From contig OX359245.1 of assembly GCA_947179485.1 (NCBI GenBank), positions 4,941,001 to 5,005,000 on the forward strand: a stretch of 64,000 nucleotides of DNA. The letters run 5' to 3'. Each line of letters opens with the position of its first letter. Position 1 is the stretch's first letter. The notes under the pieces were generated by a model, which saw nothing but the letters and a program-made list of their open reading frames with translations, made no database searches and was not told the origin of the DNA. The translations under genes and the position numbers were made by a program. Below are positions 14,534 through 26,600 of this stretch, piece by piece. Source of the DNA: Allacma fusca. Taxonomy: Eukaryota > Arthropoda > Collembola > Symphypleona > Sminthuridae.

Positions 14534-16524
14534 AATGCAAATAAGGTCATTATACAGGATTTCCCGGGATTACTTACGTTTGATAAAACGTTTTAACTGT
14601 TTTTCAACTTCAGAATTCATGATATTGGATTTATATAAATATAGATTCATATGGTAAATAAGGAAATACGTTTTGTAATAGTTTCGAATCATAGTATTAA
14701 TTCAAGGTAGACAGAGTCAATTACAATGATTAATGCTTTCCTTGTAAGTCTTGTTTTCTATTCCTTCTATCTTGTTCGAGAAATATTCATCCCCTTAATT
14801 GATCCGGCGTGGGATAGAGGTCACTCTATGGCCAGAAAATGTCTTCAAATTTGATTTGGTTTATATTCATAACTTTATCTACTCTACCGTACTTTTCAAT
14901 GTGTACGTTTTTTGAGGCCTTAACAACAAGTACATAGATATGGAATTATATAATCGTTATCAATAACAGCAGATATATTTAATTACACAAAATTTATGTT
15001 AAGCGTTTTTGAGGAAACCTATGGGGAAATTCAGTGGTAACATCTTATACACCTGCATGACATTAAAGCTGAACCTGGGCTCCTCTTATGGGAATATACG
15101 ATGTCGATTTGAGTTTGAAATCTTTGGATGGAGGACATATTTTCGGAATAAAAAGTTGGCAAGTTAATTCCAGGAAGAATTTAAATCAAAGGCAAATCAT
15201 ATTTAATATTATAAAGTTTGTTTCACTCATCACAATCCACACATTTTAAGGGAAAACATTTAATACAAATAAATTACAGCGAGCGGATCTCTGTTTCCTG
15301 TATCCTTTTTCTCCGGCCCATATTTGATTACCCCAGTTTGTAGCTAATTCTTTTCTACATCTCTTAAAATTTGTTTCATTGACCTAGGTCTTCCAAATCT
15401 GAAGTCACAGCTCTCAAAGATATAAAGCAAAATCGAGTTTATTTTTAGGATTGTCAGCACTATCTGTAAAAATTTGTATTGAAAGGAAACACTCTTGAAT
15501 TTCGTGAATGAAATTTCTTTTGACGTTGGGTTGCTGGAAATTTTATGGTCTTTCTGGAGAGCTATCACACATATCCCTATGCTCGGGATTGTGTGCATGA
15601 CCCGTAAAACTCGAGAGCAAGGTTGTGGAAATTCATCTTTAGGAGCAAAAATGCGAACGGAGAATTTCAGATTTTGATATTTTTTCATAAGCGGTCTGTT
15701 GCTCATAAAAATATTTCAAAACCCTATTTGTGTTGCAAATTTTGTGGGGGTTCATTTGAGTCTAGGATCATCTTCATAGGTGCAACATTGCGGTCTGAGG
15801 ACCTAACATTGTGAGGCAAAGTATGAACTGTTTTAAAATCAAGTACAATAAACTGAGAACACTAATAAAGGCTGCTCAGAGCAAAAAAAGACACAAATAA
15901 AAATATTTAGGGAAGTTTGATGCAGTAGAACTTAACATTCCTTATAACTTGAAGTTAAAATTTGTGTTTAACAGTCCCACATGAAAAGCGTTATAGTTTG
16001 AGAATGTAATAGTACATAATTTGTATATACGGACATACGCACATTTACTTAACGGAGCCAATAAATCATGAGTCAAAAAATAGCTTAATTTTTCTTCTTG
16101 TATGGGAAATTCCCATGAAATTCTGAATTATTAACATATAATGAGCATTACATTCGTTTAACCTTGTTTGTACATAATTACGAATATACAGAAATTTGAT
16201 TCCCCTGAAAAAAATAGTGTGCTCAAAAAATTGCGAGAGCAAATATCTCCTGTAAATAATTCCCTTCATTTTTCAGTCCATTAAAGTGTACTTATACTAC
16301 AGTGGAAATTCCTCGAATAGACAAAAAAAAACATACTTCACCCTTTCCTTGAAATGTCCACCTACGGCTTCCAATGTGGGAGACAATGTCTGAAAATAGA
16401 CTGATCAAAGTTGCGTGCATTTCATGAAAAGTAGAATATATTTGGGCCACATCCGCTGTCGTAATTGAGCTCAACCCCGTTTGATTCAGTCCGAATGAAA
16501 AGGGTTCCTCAATTCAGCAGTGTA
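14534..16524. other. Non-coding spacer, no feature recognised
   Basis: About 2 kb of AT-rich sequence between two transposons. No splice-bounded coding exon, terminal repeat or array was recognised on either strand. Confidence 0.4.
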
Positions 16525-16532
16525 CATGTATA

Positions 16533-18211
16533 TAGTGCTGTAATTTGTCCTTTTAGTATTGTATTGTACTTTGGCGAAAAGTACAAAAGTAGTACAACTA
16601 AGGTATTGTTTTGTACTCCGAGTTTTGTTTTTGTTTTGTACTTCTATCAGATTGTTTTTGTTTTTGTACAATCTGTATTGTATTGTTCTAAGGTTCTAGA
16701 AGACGCTAGAAATTTGCTAAAGTGATAGTTGTATCTGAGTTCAAGAGCACGTAGGAATTGATGTGTGCAACTTTAGTTGTTTAAAAATTACGTAAAAGAT
16801 CAAAAAACCAGTCATTGACTAATCTCCCATATGAGATGCATTGAATCTGTTGACGGTCGAATTTTGAAGGGTGCAATTCTGTGGCACCAACCTATTTGTG
16901 AATAATCCCTTTAATAACCACATTGTAATTTCCAGAAGACCTTATTTTCATAAACAATATTCACTACCATTGCTTAAAATTAGAACGGATAGAGTAGACG
17001 CGTGGGCTCTGTGTATCTATATTTTCAATTGGCTCAGCCGTTGGCTTTTACCACCTATTTCATCGATGTAGAAATGTCCCCTATGCGTGGACTACATTTA
17101 CAAATCGCGTAGTTCGTTTGTTAGACTAGGTCATGTGACTATTAATGACACAGGAAGGTCAATCTGAGGTCATGTGACTATTAATGACACAGGAAGGTCA
17201 ATCTGAGGTCATGTGACTACTAGTGTCAAAGGAAGGTCAATCTGAGGTCATGTGACTATTAGTGTCACAGGAAGGTCAATCTGAGGTCATGTGACTGTTA
17301 GTGTCACAGGAAGGCCAATCTGAGGTCATGTGACTGTTAGTGTCACAGGAAGGCCAATCTGAGGTCATGTGACTGTTAGTGTCACAGGAAGGTCAATCTG
17401 AGGTCATGTGACTACTAGTGACACAGTAAGGTCAATCTGAGGTCATGTGACTACTAGTGTCACAGGAAGGTCAATCTGAGGTCATGTGACTGTTAGTGTC
17501 ACAGGAAGGTCAATCTGAGGTCATGTGACTGTTAGTGTCACAGGAAGGTCAATCTGAGGTCATGTGACTGTTAGTGTCACAGGAAGGTCAATCTGAGGTC
17601 ATGTGACTGTTAGTGTCACAGGAAGGTCAATCTGAGGTCATGTGACTACTAGTGTCACAGGAAGATCAATCTGAGGTCATGTGACTACTAGTGACACAGT
17701 AAGGTCATGTGACCTCAAATTGACCTTATTGGGTCACCAATAGTCTAATGACAGATTACGGTTTTAAGGGGCGCATGACCTATAATGAAACTTGGTGAGT
17801 AACTAGTAGTAAATCACCTATGATTGACTTTATTGGCGCATTAATGGTCACATGACACTAGAATGACATATTCAATGTAAGTGTATATTTTATATGGGCA
17901 ATAGTAGGCGAATCTACCAATAATTAGTCAATGCCCAGTTTTTGTGCTTTGACGTGTTTTTTCACGATTCCAATTACACAAATCAATTCCTATGTGCTCT
18001 AGAAATCTATTACAACAATCACTTTAGTAAATTTCTAGCGTCTCTAGAACCTTGAAACAATACAATTTGGATTGTATTGTTTTTTTCAATTCCTGTTTTG
18101 TTTTTGTTTTAGTTTTGTATCTCGAAAATGGATATTGTTTGTTTAGTTTTGTACCAAAGACAAAAACAATACAAAAGTACAATACTAAACGAGTACAATA
18201 TTACAGCACTA
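16533..18211. mobile_element. hAT-type non-autonomous transposon carrying a 39-bp minisatellite
   Basis: The perfect 8-bp duplication CATGTATA lies at 16525-16532 and 18212-18219. Termini are inverted TAGTGCTGTAAT (12 bp), fitting the hAT consensus. Both ends (about 16545-16690 and 18050-18200) are degenerate arrays of words such as TTGTATTGTAC and GTTTTGTTTTTG. Further inverted similarity continues inward (the GTTCTAGA and CGTCTCTAGAAC blocks near 16690 and 18050). The middle holds a 39-bp tandem array; no transposase frame is present. Confidence 0.9.
17128..17705. repeat. 39-bp minisatellite, about 15 copies
   Basis: Exact 39-bp periodicity with few substitutions. The unit begins GAGGTCATGTGACT and continues (G/A)TTAGTGTCACAGGAAGGTCAATCT. 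Each unit contains the short inverted pair GTGAC/GTCAC around TGTTAGT and can form a small hairpin. Variation between units (TATTAATGACAC, TACTAGTGTCAC, TGTTAGTGTCAC) forms blocks, which suggests block-wise amplification. The array is located centrally in the surrounding hAT element. Confidence 0.95.
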
Positions 18212-18301
18212 CATGTATACATACATTTCAGGCCAAAAGTCTTCGCACGATAGCTGGAATTACATACCTATATACGTATGTATATACATATATATAAATA
18301 T

Positions 18302-19090
18302 AGGAGCCTCAAGTGAACATGTCCAAAAATATGGGCTCAAAAATGTTAGCAGGATTTAGTTCTAAGGTAGATAAACATTAAAATTGGAAGCCCAGGCAAT
18401 AAGGATACAGGGTGACTTCGGGGATTATAATACCCGCCACCCAAGCCTCGGATGTTTTAGCAATTTCTCTTCAGTTTAAGGGTGGTTATACCCAGCTGAG
18501 ATATTTCAACAGAGTTTTCAGTATTTTACATCAATTCGGACCTCAAGAAAAAGCAAGTTCAATTATTGGTTAAAGAGTGTTTTCATAAATTTTTGAACCC
18601 CAGTCCACTTTTGGTTTATTCACCTTTCGGGTAGAAAACTGACCCCAATTAAATTCTAGCTGGACAATGTATGCATGTTTTTGATCCAAAAGCTTGAGAT
18701 ATATGCAGTTGTTACAAAAACATGATTGTATTTGACTCACAACAATATTCGTTCTACATAAATGTTACACCCTGCAACTTTAGTGCTCCGAAAATTCACT
18801 CAAACTGTACCTCACCTGGCTTCTACTACCCCAAAACTAAAAAAAAGAAATTACTGAAACATCACGAGTTCGGGTGGCGGGAATTATAATCCCCGAAGTC
18901 ACCCTCCGTATCCTTACTTTTCTTATTATCTGGGCTTCAAATTTTATGTACCTCATTAAAGATGGCTTTTATACTACAATTGCGGAAATTCTGTAAAAAA
19001 ATTAATTCTGACCTGAGTTGATCTATATAGAACTAAATCGTGCTAACATTTTTGAGTCGCTATTTTTGTACATATTCACTTGAAACCCCT
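18302..19090. mobile_element. Inverted-repeat (foldback) DNA element of unassigned family
   Basis: The two ends are long imperfect inverted repeats. The terminal 55 bases from 18303 (CAAGTGAACATGTCC, then CTCAAAAATGTTAGCA and GATTTAGTTCT) recur reversed at 19030-19090. A second block at 18387-18442 (GAAGCCCAGG... to CCGCCACCC) recurs reversed at 18872-18938. The about 430-base centre is unique. No target duplication could be fixed, so the superfamily is open. The element abuts the LTR retrotransposon region by 600 bases and codes for nothing recognisable. Confidence 0.7.
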
Positions 19091-19696
19091 GCCAAAATCA
19101 CAATAACTCCGGTGTAATCAAAATAGTCATGTTATTTAAAACTCATAATGTATGCTCAAATCAATGAAATAAATGTACTTCAATTATGAGATTTGCTGTT
19201 GAGAAAATGTGGTTTAAAATATTTCCCTGGCTGTCGTCCTAAAAGACGTTCGATCGTAAGTGTACATGAATTAAAAATATGAACGAACACTCCAACAGCT
19301 CGAGTATAAACTATCCGAAAAGAACACCATTTGTGAATATTTTCATTCCCAAAAAGAATTCCCATCAAATTTCAATAACATCCCTGTAATTATTTTTTTT
19401 TTGACTCCCAATTATTAAAGTACACACCCGGGGAAATGAGGACATCAACCCCAATCTCAGAATTTTAAATCCGAACCTGTCCTCAAGCCCTACAGTCAGA
19501 TTAAATCCCTCTTTTAAAAAAATTCTCGTTATACGACTCTCCACCTAATAATAGCATATTTTCTCAACAGGATTTTTAAACAGCCACATTCCGTTCAACC
19601 CCAACGTTATAATTTCCTCTTATCAAAGCTTGCAAAAATTAGGTTAAATTTTGTCCCTTCAAAGGTCCTCTTGTATTTACAAAGAGAGAAAGATTT
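19091..19696. other. Spacer preceding the LTR retrotransposon, no gene seen
   Basis: AT-rich sequence with no recognisable gene. It ends in the CTCTG copy (19697-19701) of the retrotransposon target duplication. Confidence 0.4.
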
Positions 19697-19701
19697 CTCT
19701 G

Positions 19702-20149
19702 TGTTGAAAGTTAAGTCATGGCAGAGTTATGTCTGACCATGCACTTTCAGTAATGTTCCGTTGAGTAATAATAAGTATTGATTACATCTCTGTGTGATTG
19801 TGAGATGCTCGGGCAGTAGCTCAGTGTCAGCACTCCGTGACAGGATGTGCACACACAGCAGATTCCATAGTTAAGATGTAAAGGGGATTTCACACCTTGT
19901 GTTGAAATCCGGGCATGATGTTATTGGGTAATAAACATTTAACCTTTACTTATGATTATGAAATAGTCAAGAATGTATGTATGCACTACATTAGGGTGAT
20001 TATGAAATTATGACCGTTGGTCAATAATATAATAATACCATGACATTTCTGTACCTTATAAATATGTGTTTAGTTGTTAATAAAGAACAGTCGAAGAACT
20101 GATATTGTGAAGGTATAAGCTTCGGTTTTCAGTCTCTTTTATTTCAATA
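19702..20149 (+). repeat. 5' LTR
   Basis: 448 bases, starting TGTTGAAAG and ending TTTCAATA. The ends are inverted as TGTTGAAA/TATTGAAA, so the last dinucleotide is TA and not the usual CA. Read side by side with the 3' LTR I find no difference. The boundary is fixed by the CTCTG duplication and by divergence of sequence after the shared end. Confidence 0.95.
20057..20091 (+). promoter_or_regulatory. LTR core promoter and poly(A) signal
   Basis: TATAAATA (20057-20064) is followed about 31 bases later by ACAGTCG (initiator-like CAGT at 20088-20091), a good TATA-to-start spacing. The poly(A) signal AATAAA lies at 20079-20084, just before the presumed start. It would therefore be absent from the 5' end of the transcript and present only at the 3' end, a usual way to avoid early polyadenylation. 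The same signals occur in the 3' LTR. Confidence 0.6.
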
Positions 20150-20683
20150 CGTTATCAACACGCTCAAACTTGCCTGTGAATAGATTAGAAATTTATCACA
20201 GTACAAGTTCTGAGTTAATCCAGTCACTGAAACAGAAAAGTTTTTTTTGGAAAATATTTTCAAGTTAGTGAAGGCACAGTCTCGAAAAGTACAGTAATTT
20301 CAGACTACGGGGGGAAAAAGTTTAGAAGTGCGAGGAGAAACAGTCTATCAAAGTTTTTTTTCTAAAGTGTGAGTATTCGTTTAAACTACAGTCAATTATT
20401 TTTTATGTATAACTGAGAAGGTTATCATTATTAATATTGACTCCGTGAATTCATCACAATCAGTGAGTGGAAAAAGACTACAAGCCTACTCTCTCACAAC
20501 ACCCCAACCTCGACCTTTTAGAAACCAACTTTTATTACGAAAAATTCCTGGAAAATTACTAGCTTCCGAGAAGGTTGCAGTTAAGGTTCAGAATTTGGAA
20601 AGTTGTGGTTGTCAAAGTGAACTCAACATTTTTTGTTAAGCGTTCTACAAATTCGAGAAGAATTTGAGAATTAATAACATTAT
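20150..20683 (+). other. Retrotransposon leader with presumed primer-binding site
   Basis: 534 bases between the 5' LTR and the long frame. The first bases (CGTTATCAACACGCTC) are where the tRNA primer should pair; Copia elements often use an internal part of initiator tRNA, but I cannot confirm a match by eye. Two strong donor-like sequences, GTGAGTAT at 20369 and GTGAGTGG at 20463, could serve splicing of a subgenomic RNA. A 64-codon upstream frame (20445-20639) has no family resemblance. Confidence 0.5.
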
Positions 20684-23600
20684 ATGTCCGGACAAGGATC
20701 TAATCCGAATAGTCCATCCCAAGTGAAAAAGCAAGCTCAAGCTCAAGCTCAGAATCAAGGAGCAGCAGCTAACGCTATTCCAGTCATGGCAAATCAAACT
20801 GTACATCGTACGTACAAATTGGATTCGTCAAAATACCAGAAGCTGGCGGGGGCACATAACTACCTCGACTGGCGCAGGGCTCTCCACGCAGTTTTTTGTG
20901 GAGCAGATATGCAAGATGTAGTATATGGAACTACTCCTTATCCTTCAACCGGATCAGATGAAGATAAGAAAGAATGGCAACGCACGGATATGGCAGCTTA
21001 TGGAATTATCCTTATGGCCTTGGATAATAAAGCAACTATCCTCACGCGGTCTTGCAGAACTTCCGCTGAAATGTGGAACAAGCTGAAATCAGCTTATGGA
21101 GCGTCAAATTCCTTATCATTGGAAGACCTCAAGGATCAATTCCGGGAATTAAAAGTCACCCCGGATTGTAATGCAATGGAAGTTTTGGAAAAACTCCAGG
21201 ATTTGCAAGGCTTAATTAACAGCCAACTGAAACCCGGGAAGGGTCCCTTAGACGAAGACGATGTCATCAGCCAATGCATCCATGCAATGAAGGGCGGATA
21301 CTATGAAAGTTTCGTCACCATGTGGAGGGGGCAACCTGAGGTTGAACGGACCATGGGAAATTTTCAATCCCAATTACGTCTGTTTATTACACATAAACAG
21401 TCTGATGCACCATCAGAACGTGCAATGTTCGCCGGGCACCCAAAGGCACAGGGAGGGAATCCCAAAGCCAATGGGAACAATGCCAACAATGGGAAGGCGA
21501 AGAAGAAACCAGGCACCTGCCACAACTGTGGGAAGAAAGGGCACTGGAAAGCAGAATGCCGCTCAGAGAAAAAAGAGCGTAAGGAGCAAGCCCCGAAAGA
21601 GCAAAAGCAGGAGGGCAATAAGGATGAGAAATCCCAAAAGCCCAAGCAACCTCAAGAAATTAGAGCCTGTATGTTAAGGCCTATTTACACTCCCGGGAAG
21701 ACAATTGCCCTCAGCTCAACACACTTCAAGCCCTCAACAGGAAGAATTAGGCGCTCCGCATTCCAATGGGTATGCGACACAGGGGCCTCAGTTCATTTGT
21801 GCGGCCAAAAGGACTGGTTCTCAACTTTTGAAGAATTTGCTGAACCTTGGAAGCTCATGGCGGTAAGCGACAGGCCTGTGGATTGCCCGGGAAGGGGAAC
21901 CATAGTGCTTGAAGCAAAAGTCCGTGGTCGCTGGGAACCTCTGGTTTTGGATGATGTCATCTATTACCCAGGAGGAATAAATCTGTTCTCCGTCGGAACC
22001 TACAACAGGTTGGGATACAGATACATGATGGATGGTACACAGTCTGTGTTTATCAACAAGGCTACGGGAGAGGAAACTATCAATGCAACTGAAGTGCATG
22101 ATAAGATTCACATTATGAACTTCCGACTACCAACAAGTTTTCCCAGGGCACTCGCAGTCATCGGTATTTCAAGGCCAATAAGTCAACGCTGGCATGAAAG
22201 GATGGGCCACATGAACTTTGAGTTCCTCCACAAAACCTTCAAAGATGGCGCGGCACACCTCCGAGAGGACGACCGCATAGAGAAGAAGTATAAGTGTGAG
22301 ATATGTGCCATCACAAAGATGAACAATGAGTCATTCAAAACTCAAACCCATGACAAGCAGTATGAGACAGGAGAACTGTTACATGCTGACCTTGTACATG
22401 CAGCAGCTACTTCCAACCAGAGATGCAAGTATTATTTACTTGTGAAAGATCATGCCTCAAACTACAGGCTGGGATACTTTCAAATGGATAAAACAGCTGA
22501 TTGTACAGTCATCAACCTCATTGATGCAGTGAACTTTATTTCCACTCAGACAAAAAATCCCGTGAGGCGATTTAAGTCTGATAATGGGACGGAATTTAAA
22601 AACTCCAAATGGGCCACATTCTGCTCACAGAGAGGAATTGCTCATGAGTTTACCCCTGCTTACAATCCTCAGTCAAATGGAAAGATTGAACGGGAGGTCC
22701 AGACCATCACCAAAATGGCTCGGGCGATGTTAGTGGAAGCAGGTCTTGGAGAGAATCACTGGCAAGATGCAGTAGCTATGGCTGTGTACTTACTCAACCG
22801 AGTTTTAAGTACAACCAACACAAAAATGTCACCTATAGAGATGGTGACTGGAAAGAAACCGAATCTTTCCCATCTAAGGATTTTTGGATGCCCTGCCATT
22901 AGCGGCAAGCAAAAGGATCCGGCAAAATGGGGCAAACAAGGACGCAAGGGTCTTTATGTAGCAAATGTCCCAGATACAAAGCAGTATAAAATGTGGGATA
23001 CTGTAAAAAAGGAATATTTTTACACCCGACATGCACTCTTTTATGAGGAAGTAATGACAACTGATGCAGGAGTGGGAAAAAATCCTGGAAAGATTTTTCT
23101 CAACCAACTCCCGGAAAGCTCAGTTCAGGAGGTTGAAACCATCTCATCAGATGAAGAACCTGAGGACATCACAATTGTGAAGCAAGTTCAATTTGTGCCA
23201 AATCCTCTTCATACTCCTCAAATGCCGGCCCAAATTCCAGCTCCTCCGAGCCCCCAGCCCGTGTTCACTCCGAGACTGACATCCACTCCCGTAAAAAGGA
23301 CGACGATTCATCCGGCAGGAATTTCTAAAAAATATAAGGAGACATTAAAGGCGAGAAGCCCTTCGCTCCTTGATACTTTAGCTCCGGAGGAACCACCCAG
23401 ACCAGAATCACCCATTCCAGGGTGTAGTACTCGGCCATCAGCCCCGGCCCAAGTACAAAATGATGATCCAGCAGTTGAATCAGATAGTGATGCACTAGTT
23501 ATTGACGCTGGAAGTGGCAGTCTTGACTCGGAAACAGATTCTGATGAAGAATTTCAGTCAGCAAATCTAGACTCCACACAAAGTATTCCTCAAGTTTCAT

Positions 23601-26600
23601 GGAATGACCAGTTGGAACAATCAATTGAGGAAGAATTAGCTGATGCCTCCAGGGATACAGTAGTAATTCCACAAGTACAATCTCCTCCTCCAACTCCAGG
23701 ACGGAGCAGCGGGGATACTCAGCCTCAATCAGCTCTCAGACGAACGACCAGGACTACAGCAGGAGTACCCGGACCCAAATTTCAGGCCGGATTTTATGTC
23801 GGAGTGGATTGTTTTCATGCAGTTGGAAATTGCCCTCCGGAAAAAATTCCTGACAATTACAAAGTCCCAAAATCATTCAAAGACGTACGCCGTAATCGGT
23901 TTAAATTTGAGTGGGAGGAAGCTATGGACCAAGAACATTGCAGCCTCATTGAAAACAGGACTTGGAAATTAGTCAAACGTCCCCACAATGCAAAACTACT
24001 CAGAAATCGGTGGATTTTTGTAGAGAAAAAGTTACCTGACGGGGGGATTCGCAGAAAAGCTCGCTTAGTCGTCAAAGGATATGGTCAGCGACCTGAGATA
24101 GATTTTCATGAAACTTTCGCACCTGTTGTGAGATACGAAACAGTGCGAGCAGTATTTTTTGCCATAGCTCAGCAGAACTTACAAGTCATTCAATTTGACG
24201 TGAGTACAGCTTTCCTGAACGCTCCTCTAGACGAGGAGGTTTATATGGAACAGCCGGAAGGCTATGAAGTTTCAGGAGGGTATGTCTGTAAACTTGAGAA
24301 GGGTTTATATGGACTAAAACAAAGCCCTCGGAACTGGCACAAACTCATAAAGGCTAAACTCATCTCCCTCGGATTTGTAAAGTCAGCCTATGACTCCTGC
24401 CTCTTCACCTACAACAGTGGAAATACACGAATGATACTCGCACTGTATGTAGATGACGGTCTCCTTGCAGGAAACAGTAAATCCTCAATGGACCTCATAC
24501 TGAAAGAATTAAGAGCCACCTATAAGATGACGTCAACAGAAGACGTGAGGAAATTCTTGGGAATGGAAGTCATCATCACGGACACACAAGTTATGCTACA
24601 TCAAGAAACGTACATAATGGAAGTTGCAAAACGGTTTAGTATGGAGAAGTGTGAAACTTCCAGCATACCAATGGCCGCTAATCCGGATTTAGATGTAGAC
24701 ATGTTCTCAAAAGATCATGACCCATCACTACCATACCAGGAGTTAGTAGGAGCTCTACTATTCATATCAAGATGTACCAGACCGGACATTTCCTTTGCCG
24801 TGGGAAAACTGTCCCGCTACTTTCAATGTTACGAGAGAAAACACTGGGAGGCAGCCAAAAGGGTATTGCGGTACCTAGTAACTACCAAGAAGCTAGGACT
24901 CTGTTACACTCGCCTGGCGGAAACGAGTCTTAAAGGTTACAGTGATTCCGATTATGCTGGGGATAAAAAGACTCGGAAGTCTACCTCAGGCATTATCTTC
25001 ACTCTTAATGACTCACCTCTGCACTGGAAAAGTCAGAGGCAAACTCTCATCGCTCACTCCTCCACGGAAGCTGAGTACGTTGCATTGAGCGAAGCTAGCA
25101 AAATGGGGGAATGGCTCAGGAACCTGTTAGCTGACATTGACATATACAATGTCACCCTGCCATTCACAATTTTTACTGATAATCAGAGCAGTATGAAATT
25201 AGCGGCAAATCCGGAATTTCATGACCGGACAAAGCACATTGATGTGCGCCACCACTACATCCGATGGTTAGTGGAAACGGGACAAGTAGAGATCAAATAC
25301 TTACAAACTGGAAGGTTAGTGGCCGATATACTAACGAAGCCACTGGGTCGACAACAATTCGAGCCCAAAATGGAATTACTCTCCCTCACTCGGAAACTGA
25401 CGGTAGACGTAAAGGAACCTGACCAGCCTCAAACCAGCTCACAAGCAGTAAAGAGGGTATGTGCACTGTCATCACTGTGGAACGTGATACTGTTCATGCT
25501 TTTCTTTCCTCTGGTATTTTGCCAAAAATTCCAGGAGGGTAATGCTGTGATTTGGAGACGGAGCCTCACCCCAGCCATTGAAGGCTATAACTCTGTAGCT
25601 ATGAGAATTAGCTTAATTTCGCCATGCAAATTTCTCCCGACGGAAGGCCTGACCACAATGGCCGCGGAGAGAATAATGAAGCAATGCGAGAATCAATATG
25701 AGAAATTATTCTTGGAAGAATTGCGGATGGCATGTCCACCAAAGGACACTCGGCTTCAGAGGGACAAACGGGAACTCCTTACCCTAATATTTTTAATAAT
25801 AGTGGTATGTACGGCAAGCGCCGGGATTGGCATTGGACTTTATGCATTACACAAGATCGATAAATTGGAAATCACTCAGTTGGAAATTGAGAGAACTATG
25901 GATGACCTGGAGGAAAAAGTAAAGATCAACAGCGTCAACTTGGCCAAATTAAAGTTCGAGGTGGATAAAATGGCTCAGACGATTAACAATTTAATCAATG
26001 ACGTTCATTTATTCCAAGAAAAAGTGATTGAGATTAATTATCTTGTATCCTACATAACTTCAAGATTGTTAGTAGGACGGGGGGTAGTACAAGAAACAAG
26101 ACGGCTCTGGAATAAAAAGAAGATGGACAATAACTTCTTTGACTTCATGAACGTCTCCCTCCCGTGCGGTCAGGAATGCCCCATCGAATACGCAGAATTC
26201 CGTAGATGTTCGTTGGATCGAGAAGATTCCGAACTGGAACTACTTTTTGCGGTACCTGTTATGAGTAACATGACAGTTTTAGAGGCCGACCCCTTCTTCC
26301 TAATGCTTAAGGATAAGGATCAGACATGTAAATTGGAATACATTGGCCCTGAAAATGCTCTTCTCTCACCTGAAGAGGACTGTCTCCGAGCTGTAGATAT
26401 GAGGAGGGAATCCTCAACTCAGCTGTTTGCCTTCCGCTCAACTGAGTGTATGGAACTGGAAACGGCCAAGGACGAGGGCAAATATTATAAGACCCTGCGT
26501 TGCCTTCCGAGCAAACCTGGAGATGAGAAAGAATTTGTTCAAGTTAAGACACATAACAACAAATTCTATATATACTGCCCTGGAAGGGAGTATGTCAGAG

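Noticed and set aside
17128..17705. Regular array resembling a CRISPR
   Set aside because: Units are contiguous 39-bp repeats without unique spacers, in an animal genome.
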